Assembly: GCA_963727285.1 (NCBI GenBank)
Contig: CAVSFF010000009.1
Coordinates: 186,001 to 250,000, forward strand
Reading direction: 5' to 3'
Length of the DNA stretch: 64,000 nt
Source of the DNA: CAITWD01 sp963727285
Lineage (GTDB): Bacteria; Actinomycetota; Thermoleophilia; Miltoncostaeales; Miltoncostaeaceae
Under the pieces are notes generated by a model. The model was not told the origin of the DNA and did not search any database. It worked only from the letters and a program-made list of their open reading frames with translations. Both the position numbers and the translations under genes were made by a program. Of the stretch, positions 26,360 to 34,745 are shown one piece after another (within the stretch, counting starts at the first letter, position 1; each line of letters opens with the position of its first letter).

Positions 26360-27411
26360 ATGGCAATGAGGGACGACGACAAACTGGTTCGGCAGCTGTC
26401 GCTCGTGGCCTATCTCATGTCCCAGCAGCGACCCGTTACCGCTGACGAGATCCACGAGTCGGTCGAAGGCTACGGCGGCATGAGTGATCAGGCGTTCCTG
26501 CGCCGGTTCTATGCCGACCGCGGAGAGATCGAGGCGATGGGCCTCAAGCTCGCCGTCGAACGCCCGACCGACGATCCGTTCCAGGGCGACCTCTATGCGC
26601 TGCCGCCCGAGAACTACTACCTCCCGCAGATCGACTTCGACGAGCGCGAGTTGTCGGCCCTGCACACCTGCCTCTACCTGCTGGAGGGGCAGTTCGCGTA
26701 TGCCGAGCCGTTGCGACTGGCACTGCAGCACCTGACCCTCGGCCGACCGAGCCCGCTCGACGACCACGCCGCCCGCACGGTGTCGGTCAACCTCTTGGGC
26801 GGCGACTACTCACCCGAGGTCGCCGCGCACCTGTCGAAGATCGAGTCGGCCATCAGCCGGCGCAAGACCATCCGGTTCACCTATTACTCGATCGGCCGCG
26901 ACGAGCGGTCGGAGCGGGAGGTCGACCCGTACTCGCTTGCTGTACCTGGGCGGCAACTGGTACATGGTCGGCTACGCGCACGAGCGGGACGCGACGCGCA
27001 TCTTCCGGCTGTCGCGCATCGAGGGGCGGATCACCTTCAAGACGCGGGCCGAGCACGACTTCGCACCGCCCCGCGATTTCGACGTGTCCCGCTATCGGGA
27101 CCGCGCGCCGTGGCAGCTCGACGACGACGTCCGGACGGCCACCGTCGCGCTTTCGCCGATCGTGGCCTGGTGGGTGGAGCAAATGTTCGGCACCTACGGG
27201 GCATGCGAACTCCGTCCGGACGGCTCCGGGCGGTTTACCACCGAGTACACGTCCGAGAGCGCGCTCTTGACCTGGGTGCTCAGCCTCGGTGAGCACGCGG
27301 AGATCCTCGGCCCCGACGAGCTGCGCACGCGCCGCCCACGAGGCCCTCGTCACGGTCGCCGCACGCCACACCGTCGCGCCGAAGCTCCCCGGCGGTCCCC
27401 GTCGACCCTGA
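26360..27411 (+). CDS. WYL-domain transcriptional regulator, PafB/C-like, first of pair (two frameshifts)
   Basis: A DNA-binding regulator with an N-terminal winged helix (KLVRQLSLVAYLMSQQRPVTADEIHESV) and a WYL sensor domain (ISRRKTIRFTYYSIGRDERSEREVDPYSL, then LYLGGNWYMVGYAHERDATRIFRLSRI). The two parts meet near 26940, where CTTGCTG should read CTGCTG. Another shift near 27323 restores the tail AAHEALVTVAARH. GGAG five bases before ATG 26360 decides the start. Corrected length is about 350 residues. PafBC pairs activate the mycobacterial DNA-damage response; that role here is by analogy. Confidence 0.85.
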
Positions 27412-27463
27412 GGCCGCCGTCGAGACGCCGGTCGCCGATCGCGGTGCGCTCGCGCCCGACAAG

Positions 27464-28813
27464 GTGGTCCCCGCCGAGCGGTTCGCGCGATTGCTCGCGC
27501 TCATGACGCGACTGCTGGCGGCGTGCGGCGACGCGACCACGACGACCGTGCCGGTCAGCGAGCTGCGGACGGCCCTCAACATCGATCGCAAGGTGCTCGA
27601 CGAGGATCTGACGCTGCTCAACCTGATCAACTTCGGCGGCGGTTGCTACGCGTTGTACGCCAAGATCGAGGGCGATGGGGTCGCCGTCACGCGTGAGACA
27701 TACGGCGACCGTTTCGCGCGCCCGGCCCGGCTGTCGCCGCTGGAGGCCAAGGCGCTGTTGTGGGCGCTGGAGTTCATCGGCGATCGCCTCCCGGTCGGGG
27801 CGGACGACGCGCTCACCTCGGCGCGGACGAAGGTCGAACAGGCAATCGGCGCGGACAACCTGCCGGAGGTCGAGATCGGTCGCGTCCAGAACGCGAACGC
27901 TGAGGTGTCGATGGCCATCAACCACGCCCTCCGCGACGATCGCAACCTCGAGATCGAATACTGGACCGAGGCCCGCGGCGCACTCACCACCCGCATCATC
28001 GAGCCGCACCTGCTCGTCAACCTGCGCGATGCCTGGTACGTCGTCGCCTACTGCCATCAGGCCGCCGATCAGCGGACCTTTCGGGTCGACCGGATCCGGA
28101 GCGCCACGGTCCTGGCCGATCACTTTGCGCGTCGGCCGGAGATCATGGCGGCAGGGCCGTATCTGCCCTTCGGCGACCGCGGGGAGCGCGCCGAGGCGAC
28201 CGCCCAGAGCGCATCGGTGTGGTGCAGCGCCGCGCTGGCGCGCTGGATGATCGAGGAGCACCCGTCGTGGGAGCGCCACATCGACGGATCCGTGGTCGTC
28301 GAGATCCCCTATGCGAGCGCGGAATGGCTCGTCAAGGAGGTCCTCAAGCACCAAGGCGACGCCGTGTTGCTCGAACCCGCGCGGCTGCGCGCGACGATCG
28401 CAGCGGCGGCCGACGGGATCGCCGCGCGGTACACCGTCCCCGCGGCCGGCGGCACACTGACCCACACACGGAGCGTCCGCGTCATGGAATTCGATCACAT
28501 CGCCCGCCAGGTCCCCGACGTCGGTGCAGCGGTCGACTGGTACCGGGCCATGTTCCCGGACGCGGAGGTGCTCTATCAGGACCCGACATGGGCCCTCATC
28601 GACGCCGGCGGTGTCCGGCTTGCGTTCGTCACCGCCTCCCAACACCCCGACCACCTTGCCTGGCGCGTCTCCAACGCGACGCTGGACGATCTCGCCCGCG
28701 CCCGGGGCGTGGAGATCGCCACCCACCGTGATGCCAGCAGGGGCTTCTATATGGACGGGCCGGGCGACACCGTGATCGAGATCATCGCGTACCCGAACGA
28801 CGAGCGGCCCTAG
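27464..28813 (+). CDS. WYL-domain regulator, second of pair, in frame with a C-terminal VOC/glyoxalase domain
   Basis: The first 330 residues are a PafC-like regulator: RFARLLALMTRLLAACG, LSPLEAKALLWALEFIGDRLP, and the WYL domain with IEYWTEARGALTTRIIEPHLLVNLRDAWYVVAYCHQAADQRTFRVDRI. The last 110 residues, from MEFDHIARQVPDVGAAVDWYRAMFP to FYMDGPGDTVIEIIAYP, form a vicinal-oxygen-chelate domain. The join TVPAAGGTLTHTRSV has no domain character. A GGAG lies ten bases before the ATG at 28484, so the VOC part may be a separate gene. A lost stop through indel is possible, given the error rate here. The 3' end is duplicated at the island's right border. Confidence 0.8.
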   Translation: MVPAERFARLLALMTRLLAACGDATTTTVPVSELRTALNIDRKVLDEDLTLLNLINFGGGCYALYAKIEGDGVAVTRETYGDRFARPARLSPLEAKALLWALEFIGDRLPVGADDALTSARTKVEQAIGADNLPEVEIGRVQNANAEVSMAINHALRDDRNLEIEYWTEARGALTTRIIEPHLLVNLRDAWYVVAYCHQAADQRTFRVDRIRSATVLADHFARRPEIMAAGPYLPFGDRGERAEATAQSASVWCSAALARWMIEEHPSWERHIDGSVVVEIPYASAEWLVKEVLKHQGDAVLLEPARLRATIAAAADGIAARYTVPAAGGTLTHTRSVRVMEFDHIARQVPDVGAAVDWYRAMFPDAEVLYQDPTWALIDAGGVRLAFVTASQHPDHLAWRVSNATLDDLARARGVEIATHRDASRGFYMDGPGDTVIEIIAYPNDERP

Positions 28814-28816
28814 CCC
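28769..28816 (+). repeat. Left attachment repeat of the genomic island (attL-like)
   Basis: 48 bases at the 3' end of the VOC reading frame, starting ACCGTGATCGAGATCATCGC and ending in CGGCCCTAGCCC. They recur at 33582-33629 with only two mismatches (GA versus CG after the first 33 identical bases). The copy encodes the last residues VIEIIAYPNDERP and the stop, so integration restored an intact gene end. Confidence 0.85.
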
Positions 28817-28933
28817 ATCAGCAAGCGGGATCTCCTGCATCGCTGCGATGCGTGTCCGGAGCATCTGTCGCAGTCGGCGCCATTCGGCGAGCGTGTTCGC
28901 GCGCTCGAGGTACGCATCAGCGAGCGCCGCGGC

Positions 28934-29572
28934 CTAAGCCTCGGCCCCGGCATCAGGTGTCCGTAACGGTCCATCGTGACGGCGATGTTCGCGCGCCCGA
29001 TATGTCTGGAGCGCCTTAGGGTTCACCCCGGCGGCGATCATCAGACTCGCGGACGTGTGGCGGCACTCGTGCAACAGGATCGGCTCGAGGTCGGCGGCCT
29101 TCCACGCCTTACGGGCGCGGCTGACGACCGCATTGAGTGAGAACCGCTCGACCCGCATACCGCGGAATACCAACCTCTCGCCGGTGCCGCTCATACGTCG
29201 CTCGACGAACACGTCGCGAAGAGTCCCGAGAATCGGCACGCGCCGCTTTCCGGCCCCGGACTTGGGATCGACGTCCCAGGCCGCGCCGCGGTCGTAGGAC
29301 CGCTCAACCCGGATTACACCGGCCGCGAGGTCGACGTCCTCCCAGCGGAGTCCCTGTAGCTCGCCAGCGCGCAGGCCCGCGTACATAGCCGTCGCCCAGA
29401 TCGGCCGATCGTGCTCGGGCACGGCGGCGATCAGGAGTTCGGCCTCGGCAGGGTCGGCCATGCGCTCTCGGCGGCCGCGGACTGCTGGGAGTTCTAAACC
29501 TTCTGTCGGATTGACGGCGATCGTGTCACGAACAACCGGACGGCGATATATCACCCTCAGGGGCATCAGGGG
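28934..29572 (-). pseudogene. Tyrosine site-specific integrase, 5'-truncated and frameshifted
   Basis: The catalytic domain is clear: MPLRVIYRRPVVRD and NPTEGLELPAVRGRR mark the end of the core-binding domain. The first active-site Arg is in MYAGLRAGELQGLRWEDV, a Lys-bearing loop is KSGAGKRRVPI, and HECRHTSASLMIAAGV holds the His-x-x-Arg box. After ALQTY the frame is lost; one base away it reads GRANIAVTMDRYGHLM, which contains the nucleophile tyrosine. Coding-like sequence (AAALADAYLERANTLAEW) continues past the TAG towards the left repeat. Upstream of MPLRV no core-binding domain remains in any frame. Typical integrases have 350-400 residues; about 210 remain. Confidence 0.8.
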
Positions 29573-29918
29573 ATAAGGAAGTCGACATAACCCGGACGCT
29601 GGCGACAGATCAGGCCCCGTCCGGTCTGCAAACAAATCACGATCGGCTACCAGCAGGTGGCATCGCCGGGGGTCCCGGAATCCGCAATCCCCCGGCGAGC
29701 GCCAGATAGTGCTTTCCCAGTAGGTCCGCAGTAATCTCGCAAGGGGCCAGGCGATTGCGGGCACCGCATGGCAGTCGACAGGCGTCGGGCACCCGATTGG
29801 CCCGCATTTCGAGTCCAATCGTTAAGCGAGAAACGGTCGGTAGCACGGGTCAGGCCGGATGACGATCTTTCGTGCGCGGCCCCGGCGAGACCGTGGTCCG
29901 CACCGACGAGGAGGCGTC

Positions 29919-30662
29919 GTGGGCGGGATAGTTGCGTTTCTCGCCGCGTACCTCGCGAGTGCGGTCGAACTCGTCGAGGCGTTCACGATCATTCTTGCGG
30001 TCGGCGTGGTCCGGGGATGGCGCGCACCGACTCGTGGTGCGATCGCGGGCCTCACCGTACTCGCGCTCGTCGTCCTGCTTGTTGGCCCCGCCTTGCATCG
30101 CGTGCCAATCAATGACCTGCGCATCGTGATCGGAGCCTCGGTCACGATCTTCGGCCTTCACTGGCTGCGCAAGGCGATCCTCCGTTCAAGCGGCTACAAG
30201 CCGCTGCGCAACGAAGACGAAGTCTACCGAACAGTGACTGCCGACGCGCGCCGGGACACACGTCCGCAGGCGAATTTCGACTGGTACTCGTTTACGATCA
30301 CCTTCAAGGCCATCGTGCTCGAGGGCTTGGAAGTCGTCTTCATCGTCTTGAGCTTTGGCGGGGTTCATGGACACCTTCCCGCCGCGATCCTTGCGGCAGT
30401 GGCGGCCGCAGTGACCGTTGGGATTGCCGGCATCATCGCCCGTGCGCCGCTTACCCGGGTGCCGGAGAACACGATGAAGTTCTGCGTCGGCATCCTGCTC
30501 ACAAGCGTCGGCATCTTCTGGCTCGCCGAGGGGCTCGGGATCCAGTGGCCTGGCGCAGAAGCCGCACTTCCAGTCATCGCGGCAGTTGTCGCGACGGCCT
30601 CAGTCCTACTGGTGGGTCGCCTGCGCGCACGGCGTGCCGTGGCACACGACGCGGGCGGTTGA
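29919..30662 (+). CDS. Multi-pass membrane protein, FTR1/COG4280-like
   Basis: A 247-residue membrane protein with six or seven hydrophobic helices. The N-terminus reads VGGIVAFLAAYLASAVELVEAFTIILAVG, where VELVEAFT resembles the REGLEA iron-permease motif. A second similar motif is FKAIVLEGLEVVFIVLSFG. These paired E-rich transmembrane motifs are seen in FTR1-related proteins and in the uncharacterised COG4280 group, which fits best. Transport of a metal is possible but unproven. GGAGG at 29910-29914, four bases before GTG 29919, decides the start. Only clearly intact membrane gene in the island. Confidence 0.7.
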   Translation: MGGIVAFLAAYLASAVELVEAFTIILAVGVVRGWRAPTRGAIAGLTVLALVVLLVGPALHRVPINDLRIVIGASVTIFGLHWLRKAILRSSGYKPLRNEDEVYRTVTADARRDTRPQANFDWYSFTITFKAIVLEGLEVVFIVLSFGGVHGHLPAAILAAVAAAVTVGIAGIIARAPLTRVPENTMKFCVGILLTSVGIFWLAEGLGIQWPGAEAALPVIAAVVATASVLLVGRLRARRAVAHDAGG

Positions 30663-31846
30663 CTGCGGGGGGTCACGGCGCGTGAACGCCCGACCCCCGG
30701 CACCGCAAGGGCGAGAATCGGTGCGTGGCAGCCATACGCTGCGGGCCAGCCCCTCGGTGTCGCTCGACCGCGAATTCACGGCGGAGCCGACACCGTTCAG
30801 GCGACGCGCTCAGCACGGCGACCCCGAACGAGACACCGGGCGACAGGGACTGCGTCCTGACACCTGCCGCTCGATGCAGGCGACGTCCTGAGATGCCCGA
30901 CAGGTCCGCCCCATGTCCCCATTGCGCACGGGCGGACCTCAAGACGTCTCCAACGCCGACGCTAGACCGGAGGCGACGTCAGGGCAAGCACTCCACGACT
31001 CAAGCGAGCAACCGGAACTGGATGCGCCCGCGCCTACCGACGGTCGCTATCCGATGCACGTTCCGCTGCTTCTTAAAATGCGAAGAACGCACGGTACGTC
31101 TGAGGCGCACGTCCGCGCCGATCGATCTGTCACGCCATAGCAAGCTTCCCGCTATCTGGATCACGGGCTGATTTGCATGAGTCGCACCGTGCGAAAACTC
31201 CGCTGCGCTTTGCGGTTGCCGGAGGGAAAGCGCCGTAGAGTGGAGCTCGGATGGGCAGCGTCGGGCGCCGCCTAGGCGACGGCACCGTGACGACATGGCC
31301 AAATGCCCATCCGCTGCGTCGCGCGACGCTTCTGACGAGGCCAGTCGCGCGGCGCAGCCCCGCGCCCGCGCAGGCCGCCATCGAAGTGACGTACTGACCC
31401 GGATGAATCGCTCGTTGCGAGAACGGAGCGGAGCGTGGCCGCTGGATCCGCGGAATCGGCGTACCGTTCGCTGCGGATCGGTGGCGTCGAGCGCGGTGCG
31501 GTCCGCGCTACGACGAGCAATGAGCTCCCGATCCTCTGCGCCGCGCCATGGGGAAATGGGGCCTCCGGCGCGGCGCACCCCCGCGCCACCTGCCGCAGCC
31601 CGCCGCGAGGGGTGACCGGCGCCCGGTCCCGGGAACGGTCGCGGCCCTTGATGGAACGCGGCGGCACCGTGACGAGCGGCCCGCCCCCCGACGCCGGACA
31701 AGTGGACGCCGAGCACCGAAAAGAGCCGCCGGCAAGAATTTGTCACTGCGCGTCGCCTCCGTGCGCTGATAAGGCTGAGATAGCGACCGCGATTCATCCA
31801 CCACGCGAGGCGGCGCCCGGGGTCGGGGTGTCGATATCGTGCGCCC
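30663..31846. other. 1.18-kb island segment with no convincing gene
   Basis: Several frames are open on both strands, but all encode arginine/serine-rich, motif-free sequence typical of antisense or off-frame reading of GC-rich DNA. The longest (31000-31848, minus) has no plausible fold. Codon-position bias is weak compared with flanking genes. The sequence GGCACCGTGACGA occurs twice (about 31279 and 31667). It may be a decayed remnant of cargo DNA. Confidence 0.5.
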
Positions 31847-32368
31847 ATGCTCCGTCGCGACTATGTCGATCAAAACTGCTCGATTGCGCGGGCGCTGGAG
31901 GTCGTCGGAGAGCGATGGTCGCTTCTCATTGTGCGCGACGCGTTGCTCGGCGTGACCCGATTCGACCAATTCGAGCGCCGGCTCGGCATCGCGCCGAACA
32001 CCCTCGCAGCACGATTGAGAACACTCACCGATGCGGGCGTACTCGAGCGACGTCGCTACAACGAGCGACCGGAGCGGTTCGAGTATGTCCTGACGCCTCG
32101 CGGCAGCGACCTGTTCCCGGCCATCGTCGCGATCATGCGGTGGGGTGACGTGTATCGCTCACCTAGCGGCGGCACCTGGCCGTCGTTCGGCACATCGGGT
32201 GCGGAGGTGCCCTCGACGCTCACGCCAGATGTGAGGGGTGCGGATCGGTGGTGGAGGCAGATGGCGCGGAATGGCACTACGGGCTCGGATCACGCCACGA
32301 GCCTGGTCTCCGCCCTCGCCCCCCGATCTAGTCTTCCACGGAGATCGACGGCGTGTCGGTCGACCTGA
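31847..32368 (+). CDS. HxlR-family transcriptional regulator
   Basis: A 173-residue protein whose first 110 residues are a classic HxlR winged helix: CSIARALEVVGERWSLLIVRDALLGVTRFDQFERRLGIAPNTLAARLRTLTDAGVLERRRY, then the wing FEYVLTPRGSDL and the helix AIMRWGD. The conserved Cys near the N-terminus (NCSIARAL) is the residue that senses electrophiles or redox state in HypR/QorR-type members. The last 60 residues are not family-like and may be out of frame. It precedes a nitroreductase gene, a common regulator-target pair. Confidence 0.88.
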   Translation: MLRRDYVDQNCSIARALEVVGERWSLLIVRDALLGVTRFDQFERRLGIAPNTLAARLRTLTDAGVLERRRYNERPERFEYVLTPRGSDLFPAIVAIMRWGDVYRSPSGGTWPSFGTSGAEVPSTLTPDVRGADRWWRQMARNGTTGSDHATSLVSALAPRSSLPRRSTACRST

Positions 32369-32435
32369 GACAGCTATCGCGTCATCCGGGCGTCCGAAAT
32401 CCCGCATCGCCGCAGCGGTGCCCAGGCGTGGTCCG

Positions 32436-32464
32436 TGAGTGACTAGTTTCATGCAAGTCACTCA
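32436..32464. promoter_or_regulatory. Perfect 9-bp inverted repeat, probable HxlR operator
   Basis: TGAGTGACT (32436-32444) and AGTCACTCA (32456-32464) are perfect reverse complements separated by 11 bases, so the centres are 20 bases (two helical turns) apart. The dyad lies between the regulator gene and the nitroreductase gene, 42 bases before the latter's start. This is where a dimeric HxlR protein would control transcription. No experiment is implied. Confidence 0.6.
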
Positions 32465-32505
32465 ACTAGGCTGTGCCCACCAGTCATTCGATCCCGGGGG
32501 TTGGG

Positions 32506-33181
32506 ATGGAAGCCTTAGTGGCCATCAAGAATCGGCGGGCGGTGCGCAAATACACCGCGCAGACCGTCTCCGAGGACGACCTGGCCCAGGTGCTCCGGAT
32601 GGCGCACTCGCCCCGAGGGTCATGGAGCCCAGGCGTGGGGATTCGTCGTCGTCCGTGCCCCCGACAGGCGCGCAGCGCTCGCAGATCTCGTACTTCGTGG
32701 AGCAGTGAGATATTTCGAAGCGTTTCGCGTTCCGGATCCCGGCGCGTCCGCGGAAGAGCACACGACGTGGGCGACCCAATATGCGGAAGAGGCGCTCGGG
32801 TCCTACCGCGACGTTCCGGTCTGGCTCTGTGCGGTCACCGTTCCGCGCTTTCACCACCCTGCTGATGCAGTGATGGAGCACGTCGAACGCTTCAGTGATG
32901 TCGCGTCGGTTGCGTTTGCTCTCGAAAATCTCTTCGTCGCCGCACGAGCACTTGGGCTCGGGACAACTCCGACGAACTTCCACTTCTTCTTTGAAGACGA
33001 GTACCGAACGCTCCTTGGACTGCCTCGGGATGTCGGCGTCCACTACCTCACACCGTTGGGCCACCCGCCGGAGTTTCCGGTCGGGCTCAGGCCGGCGATG
33101 GCGAAAGCGCGACGTCCGTGGCGCACGTTGGTTCACGAGGAGCGGTGGGCGCAGACATGGAGTGATCAGCCCCGCACCTAG
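32506..33181 (+). CDS. Nitroreductase-family flavoprotein (one frameshift)
   Basis: An NAD(P)H:FMN oxidoreductase-like protein of about 224 residues. The N-terminus MEALVAIKNRRAVRKYTAQTVSEDDL is the family FMN-binding start (RxSxRxY-like). After SWSP the frame must shift near 32632 to read AWGFVVVRAPDRRAALADLV. The rest (GAVRYFEAFRVPDPG, SVAFALENLFVAARALGLGTTPTNFHFF, LGLPRDVGVHYLTPLGHP) contains the flavin-site 'ALENLxLAAxxLGLGT' pattern. Such enzymes reduce nitroaromatics, quinones or related electrophiles, which suits control by HxlR. The single shift may be error or decay. Confidence 0.8.
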
Positions 33182-33581
33182 ACATCATCACTCATCGCCC
33201 GTGCATGCACGGGGGGAGCGGCCGGACCCCTCGCGTCGCTTTTTGCGGCATTGGCCAGGCGGCGCGCTGCCTCGGAGAAACGTCACGCCCCGGCGTAAAA
33301 GAAGCGTCTCGTGGTTCGGTTCGTCCACGGCACCGCGCTGCGTGAGCGGCTGGCATTGAACTCCGCGCAACTCATTCGACGATCGTGGTCGGGCTGCAAT
33401 TCTTCCCTGATAGCGAGGAGCCCGTGTCGCAGTGGGTGTCGCAGTCGTACACAGGCTCAGGCGGTTTCTGACGGTTCCCAGCGGTGCAAGCGCCCGCGGT
33501 CCATGATCCAGATATCCCCGCTAAAGAGGGGTTTTCCCTGCTCACAGAAGGGATTTGGGAGACGAACCCCAAACCCCCTAT
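33182..33581. other. Right-end noncoding segment of the island
   Basis: About 400 bases without a supported gene. It holds a tandem direct repeat (33424-33445) and a weak hairpin, CCCC(33516-33519)/GGGG(33528-33531) followed by TTTT. It is richer in A and T than the core genes. Open frames crossing it on the minus strand are extensions of out-of-frame rnhB. Probably the attachment-site arm region of the element. Confidence 0.4.
33424..33445 (+). repeat. Tandem 10-bp direct repeats near the right attachment site
   Basis: GTGTCGCAGT occurs at 33424-33433 and 33436-33445, a 12-base period. A related TGTCGCAGTC occurs at 28866-28875 near the left repeat. Short repeated arm sites flank the core of many tyrosine-integrase attachment sites, which is the suggested meaning. 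Confidence 0.4.
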
Positions 33582-33629
33582 ACCGTGATCGAGATCATCG
33601 CGTACCCGAACGACCGGCGGCCCTAGCCC
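33582..33629 (+). repeat. Right attachment repeat of the genomic island (attR-like)
   Basis: The second copy of the 48-base repeat. Its first 33 bases match the left copy exactly, and 46 of 48 match overall. It sits against the rnhB stop codon: the CTAG at 33623-33626 serves as the rnhB stop on the minus strand and preserves the old VOC stop on the plus strand. The VOC coding sequence does not continue upstream of it, showing that this is a displaced 3' end. Confidence 0.85.
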
Positions 33630-34304
33630 GCAGTCTCCCCCGCGCCCCGTTGGGCCGCATACGCGGCGTACGCCGGGCTCACGAACGAGCGGCGGTGCTC
33701 GGCGTCGGACCGAAGCGTGCAATCGCGTCGCGGTGGCGGGTCGTGGCGTAGCCCATGTGGTCCTCAAAGCCATACTCGGGATACCGCCGCCCAGGTCGAT
33801 CATGGCCCGGTCGCGCGCGACCTTGGCGACGACCGACGCGGCGGCAATCGCCGCGCTGGTGCGATCGCCGCGCCGGACCGCCCGGTGCGGGCCGGCGTCG
33901 CCTCCGAGATCGAAGCCGTCCACCAAGCACAGCGCCGGCCGCGGCGTCAGCTGCCCGAGCGCCGACGCCAACAGGCGCAGATTCGTCCGATGCAGTCCGT
34001 CGCGGTCGATCGCCGACGGGCCGGCCGTGACGAGCACGACCTGGTCCGCGATGGCCCAGACCGCGTCGGCCAGGCGCCCGCGGACTCCGGGTCGCAGCCG
34101 CTTGGAATCGTCGAGATCTCCCAACAGCCGCCGCTCGGCCCGGGTCATCGCGTCGAGATTCAAGACCACCGCTGCAACGACCAGCGGACCGGCAAAGCAT
34201 CCCCGGCCGACCTCATCGGCTCCGGCCACGCGTCCCGCTCCGCAGCGGCGATCGTAGGCAAACAGCGCGATCGCCGGCCGCTGCGACCCCTTCGCCGAGG
34301 TCAC
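33623..34304 (-). CDS. rnhB: Ribonuclease HII (two frameshifts)
   Basis: Removes ribonucleotides from RNA-DNA hybrids. Acidic active-site motifs are GADEVGRGCFAGPLV near residue 30, DDSKRL, and LVDGFDLGG. The frame is lost near 33785 (RYPEYGFEDHMGYATTRHRDAIARFGPTP reads in a second frame) and again near 33707 (EHRRSFVSPAYAAYAAQRGAGETAG in a third), ending at TAG 33625-33623. Corrected length is about 225 residues, normal for the family. GTG 34304 starts it 15 bases after rplS. Left uncorrected, a false 310-residue protein would run through the island border. Confidence 0.87.
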
Positions 34305-34319
34305 AGCCCGCCCGCCGGA

Positions 34320-34685
34320 CTAGGCCTTGGCCGCGTGCCCCGTCCGCTGCTTCTCGCGAATACGGGCCTTCTTGCCGACCTTGCCGCGCAGGTAGTACAG
34401 CTTGGCGCGGCGGACATCGCCTTCCATGATCCGCTCAATGCGTTCGATCTTGGGCGAGTGGACCGGAAACGTCCGCTCCACGCCGACGCCGAAGCTCTGC
34501 TTGCGGACGGTGAACGTCTCGCGGCTCGTCGAGCCCTGACGCTTGATGACGGTGCCCTCGAAGACCTGGACGCGCTGCCGCTGACCCTCGATCACGCGAA
34601 AGTGCACGCGGACCGTATCGCCCGGCTTGAATTCGGGCAGGTCATCTCGCAGCTGCATGCGCTCGAGGCTCTCGATCACGCTCAT
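34320..34685 (-). CDS. rplS: 50S ribosomal protein L19
   Basis: A 121-residue ribosomal protein at the 30S/50S interface. FKPGDTVRVHFRVIEGQRQRVQVFEGTVIKRQG, FTVRKQSFGVGVERTFPVHSPKIERIE and the basic end RAKLYYLRGKVGKKARIRE are diagnostic. GGAGG lies eight bases before the ATG. Follows trmD by 60 bases in the classic rpsP-rimM-trmD-rplS order. Confidence 0.97.
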   Translation of the reverse strand: MSVIESLERMQLRDDLPEFKPGDTVRVHFRVIEGQRQRVQVFEGTVIKRQGSTSRETFTVRKQSFGVGVERTFPVHSPKIERIERIMEGDVRRAKLYYLRGKVGKKARIREKQRTGHAAKA

Positions 34686-34745
34686 GTGGGATGACCTCCG
34701 GGTCGGGGCAAAACGACGGCTACCCTATCACGCCGGACACAGATT

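Larger units (their letters stand above)
28769..33629. mobile_element. 4.8-kb integrated genomic island with flanking 48-bp direct repeats
   Basis: The island runs between two 46/48-identical repeats. It carries an integrase remnant next to the left repeat, a membrane protein, an HxlR regulator and a nitroreductase, and has long poorly coding stretches. Flanking core genes are dense and coupled. The left repeat completes the VOC frame; the right repeat overlaps the 3' end of rnhB. Removing one repeat plus the interior leaves the VOC stop and rnhB stop sharing one CTAG, a normal convergent junction. This is the expected footprint of tyrosine-recombinase insertion into a gene's 3' end. The element appears immobile now, because the integrase is truncated. 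Confidence 0.82.

Noticed and set aside
28769..28816. tRNA gene as the island's attachment site
   Set aside because: Neither repeat contains a cloverleaf, TpsiC box or CCA end; the repeat is a protein-coding 3' end.
27350..28864. A 504-codon minus-strand frame opposite the second WYL gene
   Set aside because: It is an antisense shadow: low-complexity, Asp/Arg/Gly-rich, no domains. The plus strand encodes clear WYL and VOC domains.
31000..31848. A 282-codon minus-strand frame in the island
   Set aside because: Composition is Arg/Ser-rich with no recognisable fold and it has no supporting ribosome-binding site. I describe the region as without a convincing gene.
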